Assembly: GCA_964599095.1 (NCBI GenBank)
Contig: CAZREB010000015.1
Coordinates: 62,001-126,000, forward strand
Direction: 5' to 3'
Length of the DNA: 64,000 nucleotides
Source of the DNA: SZAS-79 sp964599095
GTDB lineage: Bacteria; Pseudomonadota; Gammaproteobacteria; Burkholderiales; SG8-39
The notes under the pieces: generated by a model
Database searches by the model: none
Told to the model about the DNA's origin: nothing
What the model saw: only the letters and a program-made list of their open reading frames with translations
Translations under genes and position numbers: made by a program
In this document: one piece after another, positions 9,098 to 17,915 of the stretch
Position numbering within the stretch: the stretch's first letter is position 1
How the letters are laid out: each line of letters begins with the position of its first letter

Positions 9098-10255
9098 ATG
9101 TCCAAGCAGACCAAACCGGCGGACGCATCGACAAGCGCGCGCCGCAAATTCCTGACCGGCGCAGCCGCGGCCACTGCTGGCGCAGCCACGCTCGGATTCC
9201 CGATGATCGCCAAGGGCCAGACAGGCCCGATCAGCATGCGCTGGCAGTCGACCTGGCCGGCGAAGGATATCTTTCACGAGTACGCGCTCGACTTTGCCAA
9301 GAAGGTCAACGACATGACCGGCGGCGACCTCAAGATCGAGGTGCTCCCTGCAGGTGCGGTGGTACCGGCGTTCGGGCTGCTGGACGCCGTGTCCAAGGGC
9401 ACGCTCGACGGCGGCCACGGCGTGCTCGTCTATCACTATGGCAAGCAGAACGCCCTCGCGCTATGGGGTTCGGGGCCGGCCTTCGGCATGGACGCGAACA
9501 TGCTCCTGTCGTGGCACAAGTACGGCGGCGGCAAGGAGTTGCTCGAGAAGCTCTACAAATCGATCGGCGCCAATGTGGTTTCATTTCCTTACGGACCGAT
9601 GCCTACCCAGCCGCTGGGCTGGTTCAAGAAGCCGATCACCAAGCCCGAGGACTTCAAGGGCCTCAAGTTCCGTACGGTCGGCATCTCGATCGACGTGTTC
9701 ACGGGCCTCGGCGCTGCAGTTAACGCACTGCCCGGCGGCGAGATCGTCCCGGCGATGGACCGCGGCCTGCTGGATGCGGCCGAGTTCAACAATGCAAGTT
9801 CCGACAAGCTGCTGGGCTTCGCCGACGTGTCCAAGGTGTGCATGCTGCAGAGCTTTCACCAGAACGCAGAGCAGCTCGAGATCATGTTCAACAAGACCAA
9901 GTACGATGCGCTGCCTGCGAAGATGCGCGCGATCATCGAGAACGCCACGGAGGCTGCTTCGGCCGACATGTCGTGGAAGGCAGTCGATCGCTACTCTAAG
10001 GACTACATCACCCTGCAGACGACCGACAAGGTCAAGTTCTACAAGACCCCCGACGCGCTTCTCCAACGCCAGCTCACCGCGTATGACCAGGCGGCGGCGA
10101 AGAAGGAGGGCGGCAACGAACTCTTCAAGGAAATCGTCGGGTCGCAGAAGAAATTTGCCGAGCGCGCGGTCAAGTGGGAGATGGACACCGTCGTGAATCG
10201 CCGCATGGCCTACAACCACTACTTCGGGCAGAAGGCGCCCGCGAAGAAGGGCTGA
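9098..10255 (+). CDS. dctP: TRAP transporter solute-binding protein (DctP family, Tat-exported)
   Basis: 385 residues. The N-terminus ARRKFLTGAAAATAGAATLG resembles a twin-arginine signal, although the pair is followed by KFL rather than the strict SRRxFLK pattern. The mature part has DctP-family features, including the region GLKFRTVGI that contains the arginine binding a carboxylate in this family. The overall pattern (FPYGPMPTQPLGWFKKPI) is like TakP-type proteins that bind 2-oxo acids, so an organic acid ligand is likely. RBS CAGGAGA precedes the ATG. dctQ and dctM follow after a strong terminator-like hairpin. Confidence 0.9.
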   Translation: MSKQTKPADASTSARRKFLTGAAAATAGAATLGFPMIAKGQTGPISMRWQSTWPAKDIFHEYALDFAKKVNDMTGGDLKIEVLPAGAVVPAFGLLDAVSKGTLDGGHGVLVYHYGKQNALALWGSGPAFGMDANMLLSWHKYGGGKELLEKLYKSIGANVVSFPYGPMPTQPLGWFKKPITKPEDFKGLKFRTVGISIDVFTGLGAAVNALPGGEIVPAMDRGLLDAAEFNNASSDKLLGFADVSKVCMLQSFHQNAEQLEIMFNKTKYDALPAKMRAIIENATEAASADMSWKAVDRYSKDYITLQTTDKVKFYKTPDALLQRQLTAYDQAAAKKEGGNELFKEIVGSQKKFAERAVKWEMDTVVNRRMAYNHYFGQKAPAKKG

Positions 10256-10273
10256 TCAAGCCTCCAACCAAGG

Positions 10274-10308
10274 GCACCACCCGGGCAGCCGGGTGGTGCT
10301 TGTTTTTT
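10274..10308 (+). terminator. Intrinsic terminator/attenuator between dctP and dctQ
   Basis: A perfect 11-bp stem (10274-10284 with 10289-10299) and a GCAG loop are followed by TTGTTTTTT. The position just after dctP suggests partial termination, so that the binding protein is made in excess over the membrane subunits. Confidence 0.85.
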
Positions 10309-10340
10309 ATGCGCCTGGAATTCTTTCGGCTTGCTTGCAA

Positions 10341-10991
10341 ATGAGCGTCAAGGGTTACCTGAGGTTCGCTGACAACGTCAGCACCTGGTCGGGCAAGGCC
10401 TTCGCGTGGCTGATCTGCGTGCTCATGCTCGTCGTGTCGGTCGAGGTCTTCAAGCGCTACATCCTAAACGCGCCGACTGCGTGGATTTTCGATCTCGACA
10501 GCATGCTGTACGGCACGCTGTTCATGATGTGCGGCGCCTACACGCTGGCGCAGGATGGCCATGTGCGCGGCGACTTCCTGTACAGCAACATGAGGCCGCG
10601 AACGCAGGCCTCGCTCGACCTTGCCCTGTACTTCCTGTTCTTCCTCCCGGGGATCGTTGCCCTGGTCTACGCGGGATACGGCTATGCGTTCGAATCGTGG
10701 ACCATCAACGAACACTCAAATGTGACTGCCGACGGCCCGCCCGTATACCAGTTCAAGGCGGTCATCCCGATCGCGGGGGCGCTGGTGCTGATGCAGGGCA
10801 TTGCCGAGATCGTGCGCTGCGTGATCTGCATCCGCACCGGCGAGTGGCCCGAGCGGCTCAAGGACGTTGAGGAGATCGACGTCGTCGGCGAGCAGCTCGC
10901 GCAGAGCGCCTACGTCGACGAGGAATCGCGCCGCATCGCCGAGCAGGCGCAGGCCATCAACGACAATGCGCACCAGCGCACCGGTGCCTGA
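10341..10991 (+). CDS. dctQ: TRAP transporter small membrane subunit (DctQ)
   Basis: 216 residues with four predicted membrane helices. The DctQ pattern is present: FAWLICVLMLVVSVEVFKRY, then a conserved stretch around YGTLFMMCGAYTLAQDGHVRGDFLY. The frame opens at 10293, within the terminator hairpin, so the ATG at 10341 before the first helix is the better start; no strong RBS is visible. The C-terminal tail is charged and cytoplasmic. It should join DctM to form the sodium-driven permease. Its stop abuts the dctM start directly. Confidence 0.87.
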   Translation: MSVKGYLRFADNVSTWSGKAFAWLICVLMLVVSVEVFKRYILNAPTAWIFDLDSMLYGTLFMMCGAYTLAQDGHVRGDFLYSNMRPRTQASLDLALYFLFFLPGIVALVYAGYGYAFESWTINEHSNVTADGPPVYQFKAVIPIAGALVLMQGIAEIVRCVICIRTGEWPERLKDVEEIDVVGEQLAQSAYVDEESRRIAEQAQAINDNAHQRTGA

Positions 10992-13076
10992 ATGAGCCAT
11001 CCCGGACTCGGCTTGCTGATGCTTGGCCTCATCGTGGCCGCGATCATGATGGGTTTCCCGACGGCGTTCACGATGATGGGCCTGGGCATGGTCTTCGGCT
11101 TCATCGCCTTCATGGACCCGCAGCACCACTGGATGGCGAACCAAGTGTTCGACCTCTTCGTGCAGCGCACCTACGGCGCGATGAACAACGAGACGCTGCT
11201 TTCGATCCCGCTTTTCGTGTTCATGGGTTACATCATCGAGCGCGCGGCGCTGGTGGACAAGATGTTCTTCAGCGTGCAGCTCGCGTTCCGGCGCGTGCCG
11301 GCCTCGCTTGCAGTGACCACGCTCCTGGTCTGCGCATTCTGGGGGATCGCTTCGGGCATCGTCGGTGCCGTGGTCGTCCTCATGGGCGTGATTGCGATGC
11401 GGCCGATGCTGAACGCCGGCTACGACGTACGCCTTGCTTCCGGCGTGATCACGGCCGGCGGCACGCTGGGCATCCTGATCCCGCCTTCGGTGATGCTGAT
11501 CGTCTACGCTGCCGTTGCAGGGCAGTCGATCGTCAAGCTCTATGCCGCAGCGATGCTGCCGGGATTCTTCCTGACCTTCCTCTACCTCGTCTATATCATC
11601 GGCTGGGCGCTCATCAACCCCAAGATCGCACCCAAGCTGCCGCCCGACAAGTACACGGTCCCGGTGCCGGACTGGGTACAGCGGCTCGAGCGCGGCCGCT
11701 CGAAACGGGTCATCGGCGGGCTGGCCGCGGCAGTGCTCAAGCCTTCGATCCTCAAAGGCGCAACGAACGCCGATGGCAAGGTAGTGACTTACGGCCAGGT
11801 CTTCCTGAACTTCCTCGCCGCCTTGGTGCCAATTGCCCTGACGGCCGGCCTCTTTGCCGCCGGCTGGTGGTATGTGATCGTCTACAACGCTGCACCGGCG
11901 GTGACGCCGGCCGCTGTCTCCGCGCCCCAGGTGACAGGTCCCGCGAGCGGGCTAGCGGAACCTCCGGGTGCCGTTCAGGAGTCGTCCACGGCAGGCGGCC
12001 TGGCAGAGCCGCCGTCGGCCGACGAGCCCATCAGGGAACTCGGCAGCGCGGAAAAGGACCTCCCGGAAGAGAAGGAGAAGGAAGGGGGGGCGCCGCAGCA
12101 GATGGGGTCGGTGCTCGCGGAGCCGGGCGCTGCGGATGACTCTCTGGGCAAGGTGCCGGAGAATTTCTACACTTGGTTCTGGTCGCTCGGCGCCCTGTCT
12201 GTGCTGATCCTCGCCTTCTATTACTGGCGAATGGACGGCGAACAGCTCGAGATCCTCAAGTTGCTGGAAGAGTCGGTCGTCCCGCTCGGGCTGCTTACGT
12301 TCGTCGTGCTGGCGGTGATCCTGTTCGGCATCACCACGGCTTCGGAATCGGCGGGGATCGGCGCGCTGGGTGCGCTTTATCTCGCGAGCTATGCCAAGTA
12401 CCGGACCCGCGCGCTCTGGGCCAGCCTTGCCGGCGGGATCATCGGTGTCGGGCTGGGAACCATGCAGGGCAACCTGGTGACGCTGATCGTCTCCGGCTCG
12501 CTTGGTGCGTTGTTCGCGGGAACCGCGGTGCCCTGGGGGTGGGATTTCGCCACCGAGAGGAAGCTCGTGCAGAACATCAAGGAGTCGACCTTCCTCACCG
12601 CGAAGACGACTGCGATGGTGTGCTGGCTCTTCGTGGGCTCGGCGCTGTTTTCGGCGGTCTTCGCGCTGCACGGCGGCCAGCAGTTGATCGAGAAGTGGGT
12701 GCTGAGCCTCGACATGACGCCGTTGCAGTTCCTGATCCTTTCACAGGCGATCATCTTCATCCTCGGCTGGCCGTTGGAGTGGACCGAGATCATCGTGATC
12801 TTCGTGCCGATCTTCATCCCGCTGCTGGCCCACTTCAAGGTGGACCCGGTGCTGTTCGGCACGATGGTTGCGGTGAACCTGCAGGCCGCCTTCCTCTCGC
12901 CGCCGGTGGCAATGTCGGCGTTCTACCTCAAGGGCGTGGCTCCAAAGCACGTCACGCTCAACCAGATCTTCGCCGGCATGATGCCTTACATGCTGATCGT
13001 GATCCTGTGCCTTGCGATCATGTACGTGTGGCCGGGCATGACGCTCTGGCTGCCGAACTTCCTGTACGGCAACTAG
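10992..13076 (+). CDS. dctM: TRAP transporter large membrane subunit (DctM) with large internal insertion
   Basis: 694 residues, against about 430 for a usual DctM. The N-terminal half (to about residue 215) and C-terminal half (from about residue 425) are normal DctM, with phrases such as AGGTLGILIPPSVMLIVYA and TASESAGIGALGALYL. Between them lie roughly 200 extra residues: an amphipathic stretch, an added membrane helix, then a Pro/Glu/Ala-rich low-complexity section (about 300-391) with three similar units (GLAEPPGA, GLAEPPSA, VLAEPGAA), and another helix. The frame is uninterrupted, so this is not an obvious frameshift. Translocation of an organic acid driven by a sodium gradient is expected. 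Confidence 0.88.
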   Translation: MSHPGLGLLMLGLIVAAIMMGFPTAFTMMGLGMVFGFIAFMDPQHHWMANQVFDLFVQRTYGAMNNETLLSIPLFVFMGYIIERAALVDKMFFSVQLAFRRVPASLAVTTLLVCAFWGIASGIVGAVVVLMGVIAMRPMLNAGYDVRLASGVITAGGTLGILIPPSVMLIVYAAVAGQSIVKLYAAAMLPGFFLTFLYLVYIIGWALINPKIAPKLPPDKYTVPVPDWVQRLERGRSKRVIGGLAAAVLKPSILKGATNADGKVVTYGQVFLNFLAALVPIALTAGLFAAGWWYVIVYNAAPAVTPAAVSAPQVTGPASGLAEPPGAVQESSTAGGLAEPPSADEPIRELGSAEKDLPEEKEKEGGAPQQMGSVLAEPGAADDSLGKVPENFYTWFWSLGALSVLILAFYYWRMDGEQLEILKLLEESVVPLGLLTFVVLAVILFGITTASESAGIGALGALYLASYAKYRTRALWASLAGGIIGVGLGTMQGNLVTLIVSGSLGALFAGTAVPWGWDFATERKLVQNIKESTFLTAKTTAMVCWLFVGSALFSAVFALHGGQQLIEKWVLSLDMTPLQFLILSQAIIFILGWPLEWTEIIVIFVPIFIPLLAHFKVDPVLFGTMVAVNLQAAFLSPPVAMSAFYLKGVAPKHVTLNQIFAGMMPYMLIVILCLAIMYVWPGMTLWLPNFLYGN

Positions 13077-13103
13077 CGGCGGCGATTCGAGAGGGCTCGC
13101 CCC

Positions 13104-14099
13104 TCACGCCACCGCGAGACTGTGCGTCCGCACCGCGACGATCGCTTTTGCCTGGTTGAAGTCGTCCGTATAGCCCGCGCCGAACAGGCAGCAGGCGAGC
13201 AGGTTCGTGATCGGTGGGGGCAGCGGCTCCCTGCCCGACAGGGCTTCCCGGATCCAGCGCGCGGTGCTCTTCGCGTCAGCGTGCCCGGGCAGGCGGGCGC
13301 CGCGCAGGCCGTTGGCGATCACCGGCAGCGGCCCGGCCTCGAACAGGGTCACGTGCGTGCCTTCGCTGAAGTACTCGATGGCCGGCCTTTGGCGCGGGTC
13401 CGCGTAGGCTTCGCCTTCGGCGCCATGGAAGAGAAGCGCGCTGTCGCCGTGCTCGATGAGCACGCGGCCGATGCACGCCGACTGTGCGTCGCCGGCTGTC
13501 GGCAGGAGCTTCAGTCCGAGCCCGTCGAAAGGGTCGAGCAGGCACGCGACTGCATGCGCGCAATTCTCGAACCCCAGGCGGTTTCGAAGCGCGATCAGTT
13601 GCATCAACGCCGGCGCGACCAAGGCCGTCGGCACATAGGCGATGCGCCCTTCGGCGAGTTCCGCCTGCGCGTCCTTCAGCGACCCGCAGGGCAGCACCCC
13701 GAGTTCGCGGAAGATCGAGATGCTGGCAATGCGTCCATGTCCCTCGAGCGGACCATGGACGACGACCGGCACGCCGAAGTGGCTGGCGAGGAGCGCCAGC
13801 AGCGGCATCAGGTTCGGCTGCTCGAGAGTCCCGTTGTAGCTCGGGATCACGATCGGGCGGAGCGCCGACCTTGCGGGTGATGGCGGCGCTAGCCGATTGA
13901 TGCGTCCGCGAACTGCGCGATAGAAGCCGGACAGTTGCCCGGGATCCGCAGGCTTCAGGGCGAGCGCGGTGAGAAGCGCACCGAGTTCCAATTCCGGCAC
14001 GGCACCGTCGAGCAGCGCCGCAAACAGGTCGAAAGCTTCGGCCTCCGTCATCGGGTCGGCACAGTGTCCAGCAATGCGCTTGAGCAGGGGCGAAATCAT
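13104..14099 (-). CDS. ybiB: YbiB/TrpD2-like protein (glycosyltransferase family 3 fold)
   Basis: 331 residues resembling anthranilate phosphoribosyltransferase in fold but belonging to the YbiB/TrpD2 group. In E. coli that protein binds nucleic acid rather than making tryptophan. Features include the N-terminal helical domain with LDGAVPELELGALLTAL and a central region around VVHGPLEGHGRIAS. The TrpD glycine-rich substrate loop (GTGGD) is not seen; the equivalent place reads IPSYNGTLEQPN. No trp genes are near. The ATG at 14099 is chosen because upstream codons run through a sigma-54-like promoter. It ends 27 bases from the converging dctM. Confidence 0.78.
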   Translation of the reverse strand: MISPLLKRIAGHCADPMTEAEAFDLFAALLDGAVPELELGALLTALALKPADPGQLSGFYRAVRGRINRLAPPSPARSALRPIVIPSYNGTLEQPNLMPLLALLASHFGVPVVVHGPLEGHGRIASISIFRELGVLPCGSLKDAQAELAEGRIAYVPTALVAPALMQLIALRNRLGFENCAHAVACLLDPFDGLGLKLLPTAGDAQSACIGRVLIEHGDSALLFHGAEGEAYADPRQRPAIEYFSEGTHVTLFEAGPLPVIANGLRGARLPGHADAKSTARWIREALSGREPLPPPITNLLACCLFGAGYTDDFNQAKAIVAVRTHSLAVA

Positions 14100-14148
14100 C
14101 AAGTGCTGTCGGTTTCGTAAGACGCAAACTGTTTGCCTGCAAAAGCTC

Positions 14149-14165
14149 AGCAACGGCCGTGCCAA
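14149..14165 (-). promoter_or_regulatory. Candidate sigma-54 (RpoN) promoter upstream of ybiB
   Basis: On the minus strand the sequence reads TTGGCACGGCCGTTGCT. This matches the RpoN consensus YTGGCACGRNNNTTGCW at every defined position, with the -24 GG and -12 GC in the right phase. A transcript would start roughly 40 bases before the ybiB ATG. No enhancer-binding protein gene lies nearby. Confidence 0.6.
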
Positions 14166-14289
14166 CCCGCTTACAGAGTGAGGGAGCCATCGGGCATTTC
14201 AGGACTTCGGGAATGGCGGTGCACCCGCGACGGGCGGCGCACCATCGCAGCGCGCTATGCTGCGGTGCGGTAAGGGTCGGCTAGGATCT

Positions 14290-15237
14290 CTATGCCGCGC
14301 GCCGGACGGGCGCAGAAAGCGAGTAGCTGAGCCGGCGCAACCGGTTGAAGTCGGCGGTTTCCAGCAATTCGCGCAAGTGGCTGAAGTTACCTTCGATCGC
14401 CGAGGTGTAAAGGTTGGGACCGTCGAAGTGGGCCGCGGCGTAGTCGTCGACACCGTCGAGCTTCTCGCGGATGCGGGTGCGCGCGACGTACTCGTAGAAG
14501 CCGGGCGTCTTGATGATGAGGTCCTGCGGGGACGAGTAACGAACGATCTCGCGCCCGTCGGGCATCGTCTCGCGCGCGACGCGGCCGTAGACGAACTCCT
14601 GGTACAGGAAGTCCCGGCATTTCTCCAGGTACAGCCGATCAGACATCTGGCCGATGAGGTCTGCCGTGCCGACCATGCAGCCGATCAGCCTGTCCTTGGG
14701 CTCGCGCACATCGATGTCCTCGATGTTCATTTCGTACCCGGTGAAGTGGACGATGCGCGAGCCGGTCACCGCCTCGGCCTCGAAGCCGATTTTCGGAAGG
14801 TAGCTGAAGAGGAAATCCGAACTGCGCGAGACGTGGATCTTGGTGAAGATCGCGCCGTTCTCGACATCACCTTCGGAAGCGCGCTTGAGGTAGCCCACGT
14901 CGTGCAGCAGGGCGACGATGACCCCGAGTGCGGCGCGGCGCGGGCCGAGCCTGTCCTGCGGAGCGCAGATGCGGTCGTGCCCGTCGATGAGTCTTGCCAT
15001 CGCGAGCGTCATGTCCAAAGTGTGGCGGATGTCGTGATAGAGCGTGTCGCACGCCAAGTAGCCGGGGTACCGGCCCTCGAACAGTGCGTGCACGTCGTCG
15101 AATGCGCGCGCCACGTGCGTGAAGTCATGGCCGGGGTAGCGCTGCGCGAAGAGGGCGAGTACCGCGTCGCGCACATGCGGGGCATTCTCGACGTTGATCC
15201 GATTGGTAACGTCGTTCTGGTTCAGCCTGTGCTGCAT
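14290..15237 (-). CDS. HD-domain phosphohydrolase-like protein
   Basis: 315 residues. An HD metal-binding pattern is visible: histidines in DTLYHDIRHTLDM, then the HD pair in VIVALLHDVGYLKR. HD proteins hydrolyse phosphate esters, often nucleotides or cyclic nucleotides, but the substrate here is unknown and no second signalling domain is seen. The C-terminal half is helical and unfamiliar. The ATG at 15237 is chosen because a promoter-like sequence lies 47 bases upstream, although the frame stays open further. The 190 bases between this gene and ybiB hold only the sigma-54-like site. Confidence 0.7.
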   Translation of the reverse strand: MQHRLNQNDVTNRINVENAPHVRDAVLALFAQRYPGHDFTHVARAFDDVHALFEGRYPGYLACDTLYHDIRHTLDMTLAMARLIDGHDRICAPQDRLGPRRAALGVIVALLHDVGYLKRASEGDVENGAIFTKIHVSRSSDFLFSYLPKIGFEAEAVTGSRIVHFTGYEMNIEDIDVREPKDRLIGCMVGTADLIGQMSDRLYLEKCRDFLYQEFVYGRVARETMPDGREIVRYSSPQDLIIKTPGFYEYVARTRIREKLDGVDDYAAAHFDGPNLYTSAIEGNFSHLRELLETADFNRLRRLSYSLSAPVRRAA

Positions 15238-15283
15238 GTGTGGGCGGGCGGCCTGAAGGCCGTCTCGGCGAAAGGTGCCGAAA

Positions 15284-15312
15284 ATTATGTGCCCGGCCCC
15301 GGGCGCGCGCAA
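15284..15312 (-). promoter_or_regulatory. Candidate sigma-70 promoter for the HD-domain gene
   Basis: On the minus strand TTGCGC is followed by exactly 17 bases and CATAAT (five of six matches to the -10 consensus). The -35 matches three of six. The position, 47 bases before the ATG, is sensible. Confidence 0.5.
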
Positions 15313-15359
15313 GCGGAAACTTATCGGATTGTCCCGTTTCCCGGGTAAAGAACGGTAAA

Positions 15360-15703
15360 AAGGAGCCGGCCGGTAAGCCGGGTTCTGTCGAAACCGGGCC
15401 GGTGAGGGCCCGATCCCGTGGCAGCCATTCCTCTGGGCCGTGAATTACTTCACGGCTCAAGCCACCTACCCGCAAGCTTGGCCGAGCCGGCCTCAGGCGC
15501 TTGCCTATTTGGTGTTGCTCCGGATGGAGGTTGCCGCGTTTCACCCCGCCCTGGCTTGCGCCTTGGCGGACTCGTCTCTGTGGCCCTGTTCGTCGCCTCA
15601 CGGCGCCCGGCCGTTAGCCGGCATCCCGCTCTGCGGAGCCCGGACTTTCCTCCAGTCCGCGGGGTTGCCCCCGCGGGCCAGCGGCTGCCTGGCCGACTCC
15701 CGG
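15360..15703 (-). ncRNA. rnpB: RNase P RNA, bacterial class A
   Basis: On the minus strand the RNA carries conserved class A segments: GGAGGAAAGTCCGGGCTCC near the 5' side, the GTGAAACG and CAAATAGG segments in the middle, GGGTAGGTGGCTTGAGCC, and CGACAGAACCCGGCTTA near the 3' end. The terminal P1 helix can be drawn: 15691-15700 pairs with 15362-15371 over ten positions with one G-U. A run of T follows the 3' arm. The length is about 340 bases. It is the catalytic subunit that matures tRNA 5' ends. Exact ends are good to a few bases. It starts about 8 bases after the LLM oxidoreductase stop on the same strand. Confidence 0.95.
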
Positions 15704-15710
15704 GCGGATT

Positions 15711-16724
15711 CTACCCTGTTGCCCGGCTTTCCAACCCGAACGCTTCTGCAAGCCTTTCGTACGACTCCAGCCGCGATGCGTAGTCGCCGGTGATCGTCAA
15801 CACCATGAGCTCGTCGGCGGTGTAGCGTTCGGCCAGCCGAATCAGGTCGTCACGGCATTTCTGCGGACCGCCAATGACCGCGCGCGGCCGCTGGCTGTCG
15901 ACATACGCCTGCTCCTGCGGCGTGAAGCGGTGCTTTTCGGCTTCGGCCAGCGTGGGCACCGGTGAGTCGATCCCCTGCGCCATGTGCAGGCGCCGCAGGT
16001 CGATCGCGCGCGCAAGCCGTTCGGCTTCGTCATCGGTCTTCGCGCAGATCACGAAAACGCAGGTGATCGTGTGCGGCCCCTTTTCGCGGAGGGAAGGTCG
16101 GAACCGCTCACGGTAGGCGCGCATCACTGCATCGCCGCCATGCGCATTGATGAAATGCGCAAACGCAAACCGCAGGCCGAGCTGCGCGGAAAGCAGTCCA
16201 CTATAGTCCGACGACCCAAGCAGCCACACTTCGGGAGCCGTCGACACCTCGGGCATTGCACGTACCTTCTTGTACGGATGATCGTCGGGCAGCGTGCCGT
16301 CGAGATGGCCGACCAGTTCCCATACCTGTTCCGGAAAGCGATCCGCATCCGGGAACCTGCCGCCGCCGACGGCCTGCGCGGTGCGCCCGTCGCCCCCGGG
16401 CGCGCGACCGATCCCGAGGTCCACGCGCCCGGGGTACAGCGCTTCGAGCATCCGAAAGATCTCCGCGACCTTGAACGCGCTGTAGTAGGGCAGCAGCACG
16501 CCACCGGTGCCGATGCGAATCGTGGACGTCTCGGCCCCGAGGCGCGCCAGCAGGACTTCGGGGCACGGATCCGCGAGCGCGCCGATCGCATGGTGTTCCG
16601 CCAGCCAGTAACGCGAATAGCCGAGCCGCTCGGCCGCGCGGGCGAGCTTGAGCGTCTCCCCGATGGCTTCGCCCGGCGAGTGGCCGCTGATGATCGGGGA
16701 CTGGTCGAGTACCGACAGCCGCAT
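15711..16724 (-). CDS. LLM class flavin-dependent oxidoreductase (luciferase-like, group 1 / MsnO8 type)
   Basis: 337 residues with the luciferase-like TIM-barrel pattern: N-terminal VLDQSPIISGHSPGEAI, then RYWLAEHHAIGALADPCPEVLLARL and GTGGVLLPYYSAFKVAEIF. Proteins of this group usually use FMN; F420 use cannot be excluded given the operon 2 kb away. The ATG at 16724 is preceded by GGGAGGATGAGGCC, a fair RBS, and begins the conserved strand. It lies four bases after the MFS gene stop, so the two are one transcription unit, and rnpB follows almost immediately. The substrate is unknown. Confidence 0.85.
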   Translation of the reverse strand: MRLSVLDQSPIISGHSPGEAIGETLKLARAAERLGYSRYWLAEHHAIGALADPCPEVLLARLGAETSTIRIGTGGVLLPYYSAFKVAEIFRMLEALYPGRVDLGIGRAPGGDGRTAQAVGGGRFPDADRFPEQVWELVGHLDGTLPDDHPYKKVRAMPEVSTAPEVWLLGSSDYSGLLSAQLGLRFAFAHFINAHGGDAVMRAYRERFRPSLREKGPHTITCVFVICAKTDDEAERLARAIDLRRLHMAQGIDSPVPTLAEAEKHRFTPQEQAYVDSQRPRAVIGGPQKCRDDLIRLAERYTADELMVLTITGDYASRLESYERLAEAFGLESRATG

Positions 16725-16728
16725 GGCC

Positions 16729-17880
16729 TCATCCTCCCTGCTTTGGTTGTGCAAAAGCCCACGGCTGGATCAGCGCGAGCATCCCGCTCCAGCACAGGGC
16801 GAATGTCCCGAGTACGTAAAAGCTCGGCACCAGCCCGATCGTGTCCGACAGGTAACCCATGGCGATCGGCGTTGTCAGGTGCGACAGGCCCCACCCGAGC
16901 CCGCCGAGTGCGAGCGCCGAGCCGCGCTCCGCGCTGCTTGCGTACTCGCTCATCGTGATCTGGAAGTAGAGCGTCATTACACCGGAACTCATGCCGACAA
17001 CGAAGAACAGGAAGCCGATTGCCGCCGGATGGTTGATCACCGGGACGAGCCCGATCGAGATCGACGTGAGCGCGCCGGCGAGGACGGGCGAGCGATTCGG
17101 GCCCGTTTTGACAAAGCGCGCGGCGACAAGGCCGGCCGCGATCGAGCCCACTGCGCGCAGGGCAATCAGGACGCCCGAAGTCTCGGACCCGTAGCCGAAA
17201 TCCTGAAGCAGCAGCGGATAGAACGACATTGCGAGCGAGAAGGGAACCGCAGACACATACGCGCAGAGCACCGCGTAGCGGATCACGCGCTTCCTCAAGA
17301 GCGGCACGTAGCTCGCGAATACGCCGCGTCCCGGCTCGGTCGGCTTCCGAGGAGCTTCTTTCGTCGGCCAGCCGAACGCAAACGAGACAATGCCCATGGC
17401 CGCAAGGACGATGAACGAAGGCGCGAACCCGCCGATGGCAAGGATGAAGCCGGCCGAAGCGGTACCGGCGATCTGCCCGATGTTGGTGATCGCGTTGAGG
17501 CGTCCGAGTTGCTTGCCGCGCCCCCCCGGCAGCTCGCTCGCCAGCGCCCACGTGGCCGGCCAGAACGCGGCGCGCGACAGGATCATCAGCAACTGGGCGG
17601 CAAACAGCAGCCAGAAGCTGCGCGCAAAAAGGAAGACGACGGCGCCGGCCGCCAGAAGCACGCAGGTCGACAGCATGATCTTGCGGCCGCCGATGCGGTC
17701 GGTATACGCGCCGCCGATCAGGTTGAACGCCACCTGCGCGAACACCGGGAGCGAAAACAGCGCCCCGATCTCCATGCCCGAAAGCCCAAGCTTGTACGCA
17801 TAGAGCGGCACGACGACCGAGGTCATTCCCAGGCCGTAGTTCCAGGTGAGCGAAGCGAGAAAGATCGGAAGGGCGGGCAC
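16729..17880 (-). CDS. Major facilitator superfamily transporter
   Basis: 383 residues with about twelve hydrophobic spans in two six-helix halves. The MFS loop between helices 2 and 3 is seen as GGAYTDRIGGRKIMLS. The frame stays open far upstream, but conserved sequence begins at a GTG (17880) reading VPALPIFLASLTWNYG, which I take as the start. Sugar, drug or organic-acid transport are all possible. It is the first gene of a pair with the LLM oxidoreductase, which suggests linked import or export and modification of one compound. Confidence 0.82.
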   Translation of the reverse strand: MPALPIFLASLTWNYGLGMTSVVVPLYAYKLGLSGMEIGALFSLPVFAQVAFNLIGGAYTDRIGGRKIMLSTCVLLAAGAVVFLFARSFWLLFAAQLLMILSRAAFWPATWALASELPGGRGKQLGRLNAITNIGQIAGTASAGFILAIGGFAPSFIVLAAMGIVSFAFGWPTKEAPRKPTEPGRGVFASYVPLLRKRVIRYAVLCAYVSAVPFSLAMSFYPLLLQDFGYGSETSGVLIALRAVGSIAAGLVAARFVKTGPNRSPVLAGALTSISIGLVPVINHPAAIGFLFFVVGMSSGVMTLYFQITMSEYASSAERGSALALGGLGWGLSHLTTPIAMGYLSDTIGLVPSFYVLGTFALCWSGMLALIQPWAFAQPKQGG

Positions 17881-17915
17881 GGGAGGCGGCCATTGTACGG
17901 CGTGGCGTAAGGATT

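Noticed and set aside
11940..12145. Possible frameshift or assembly artefact in dctM
   Set aside because: The frame is continuous on both sides and returns to normal DctM sequence, so an insertion is the better explanation.
15125..15793. Several open frames on both strands across 15.2-15.8 kb
   Set aside because: They fall on RNase P RNA, whose conserved elements and P1 helix explain the sequence.
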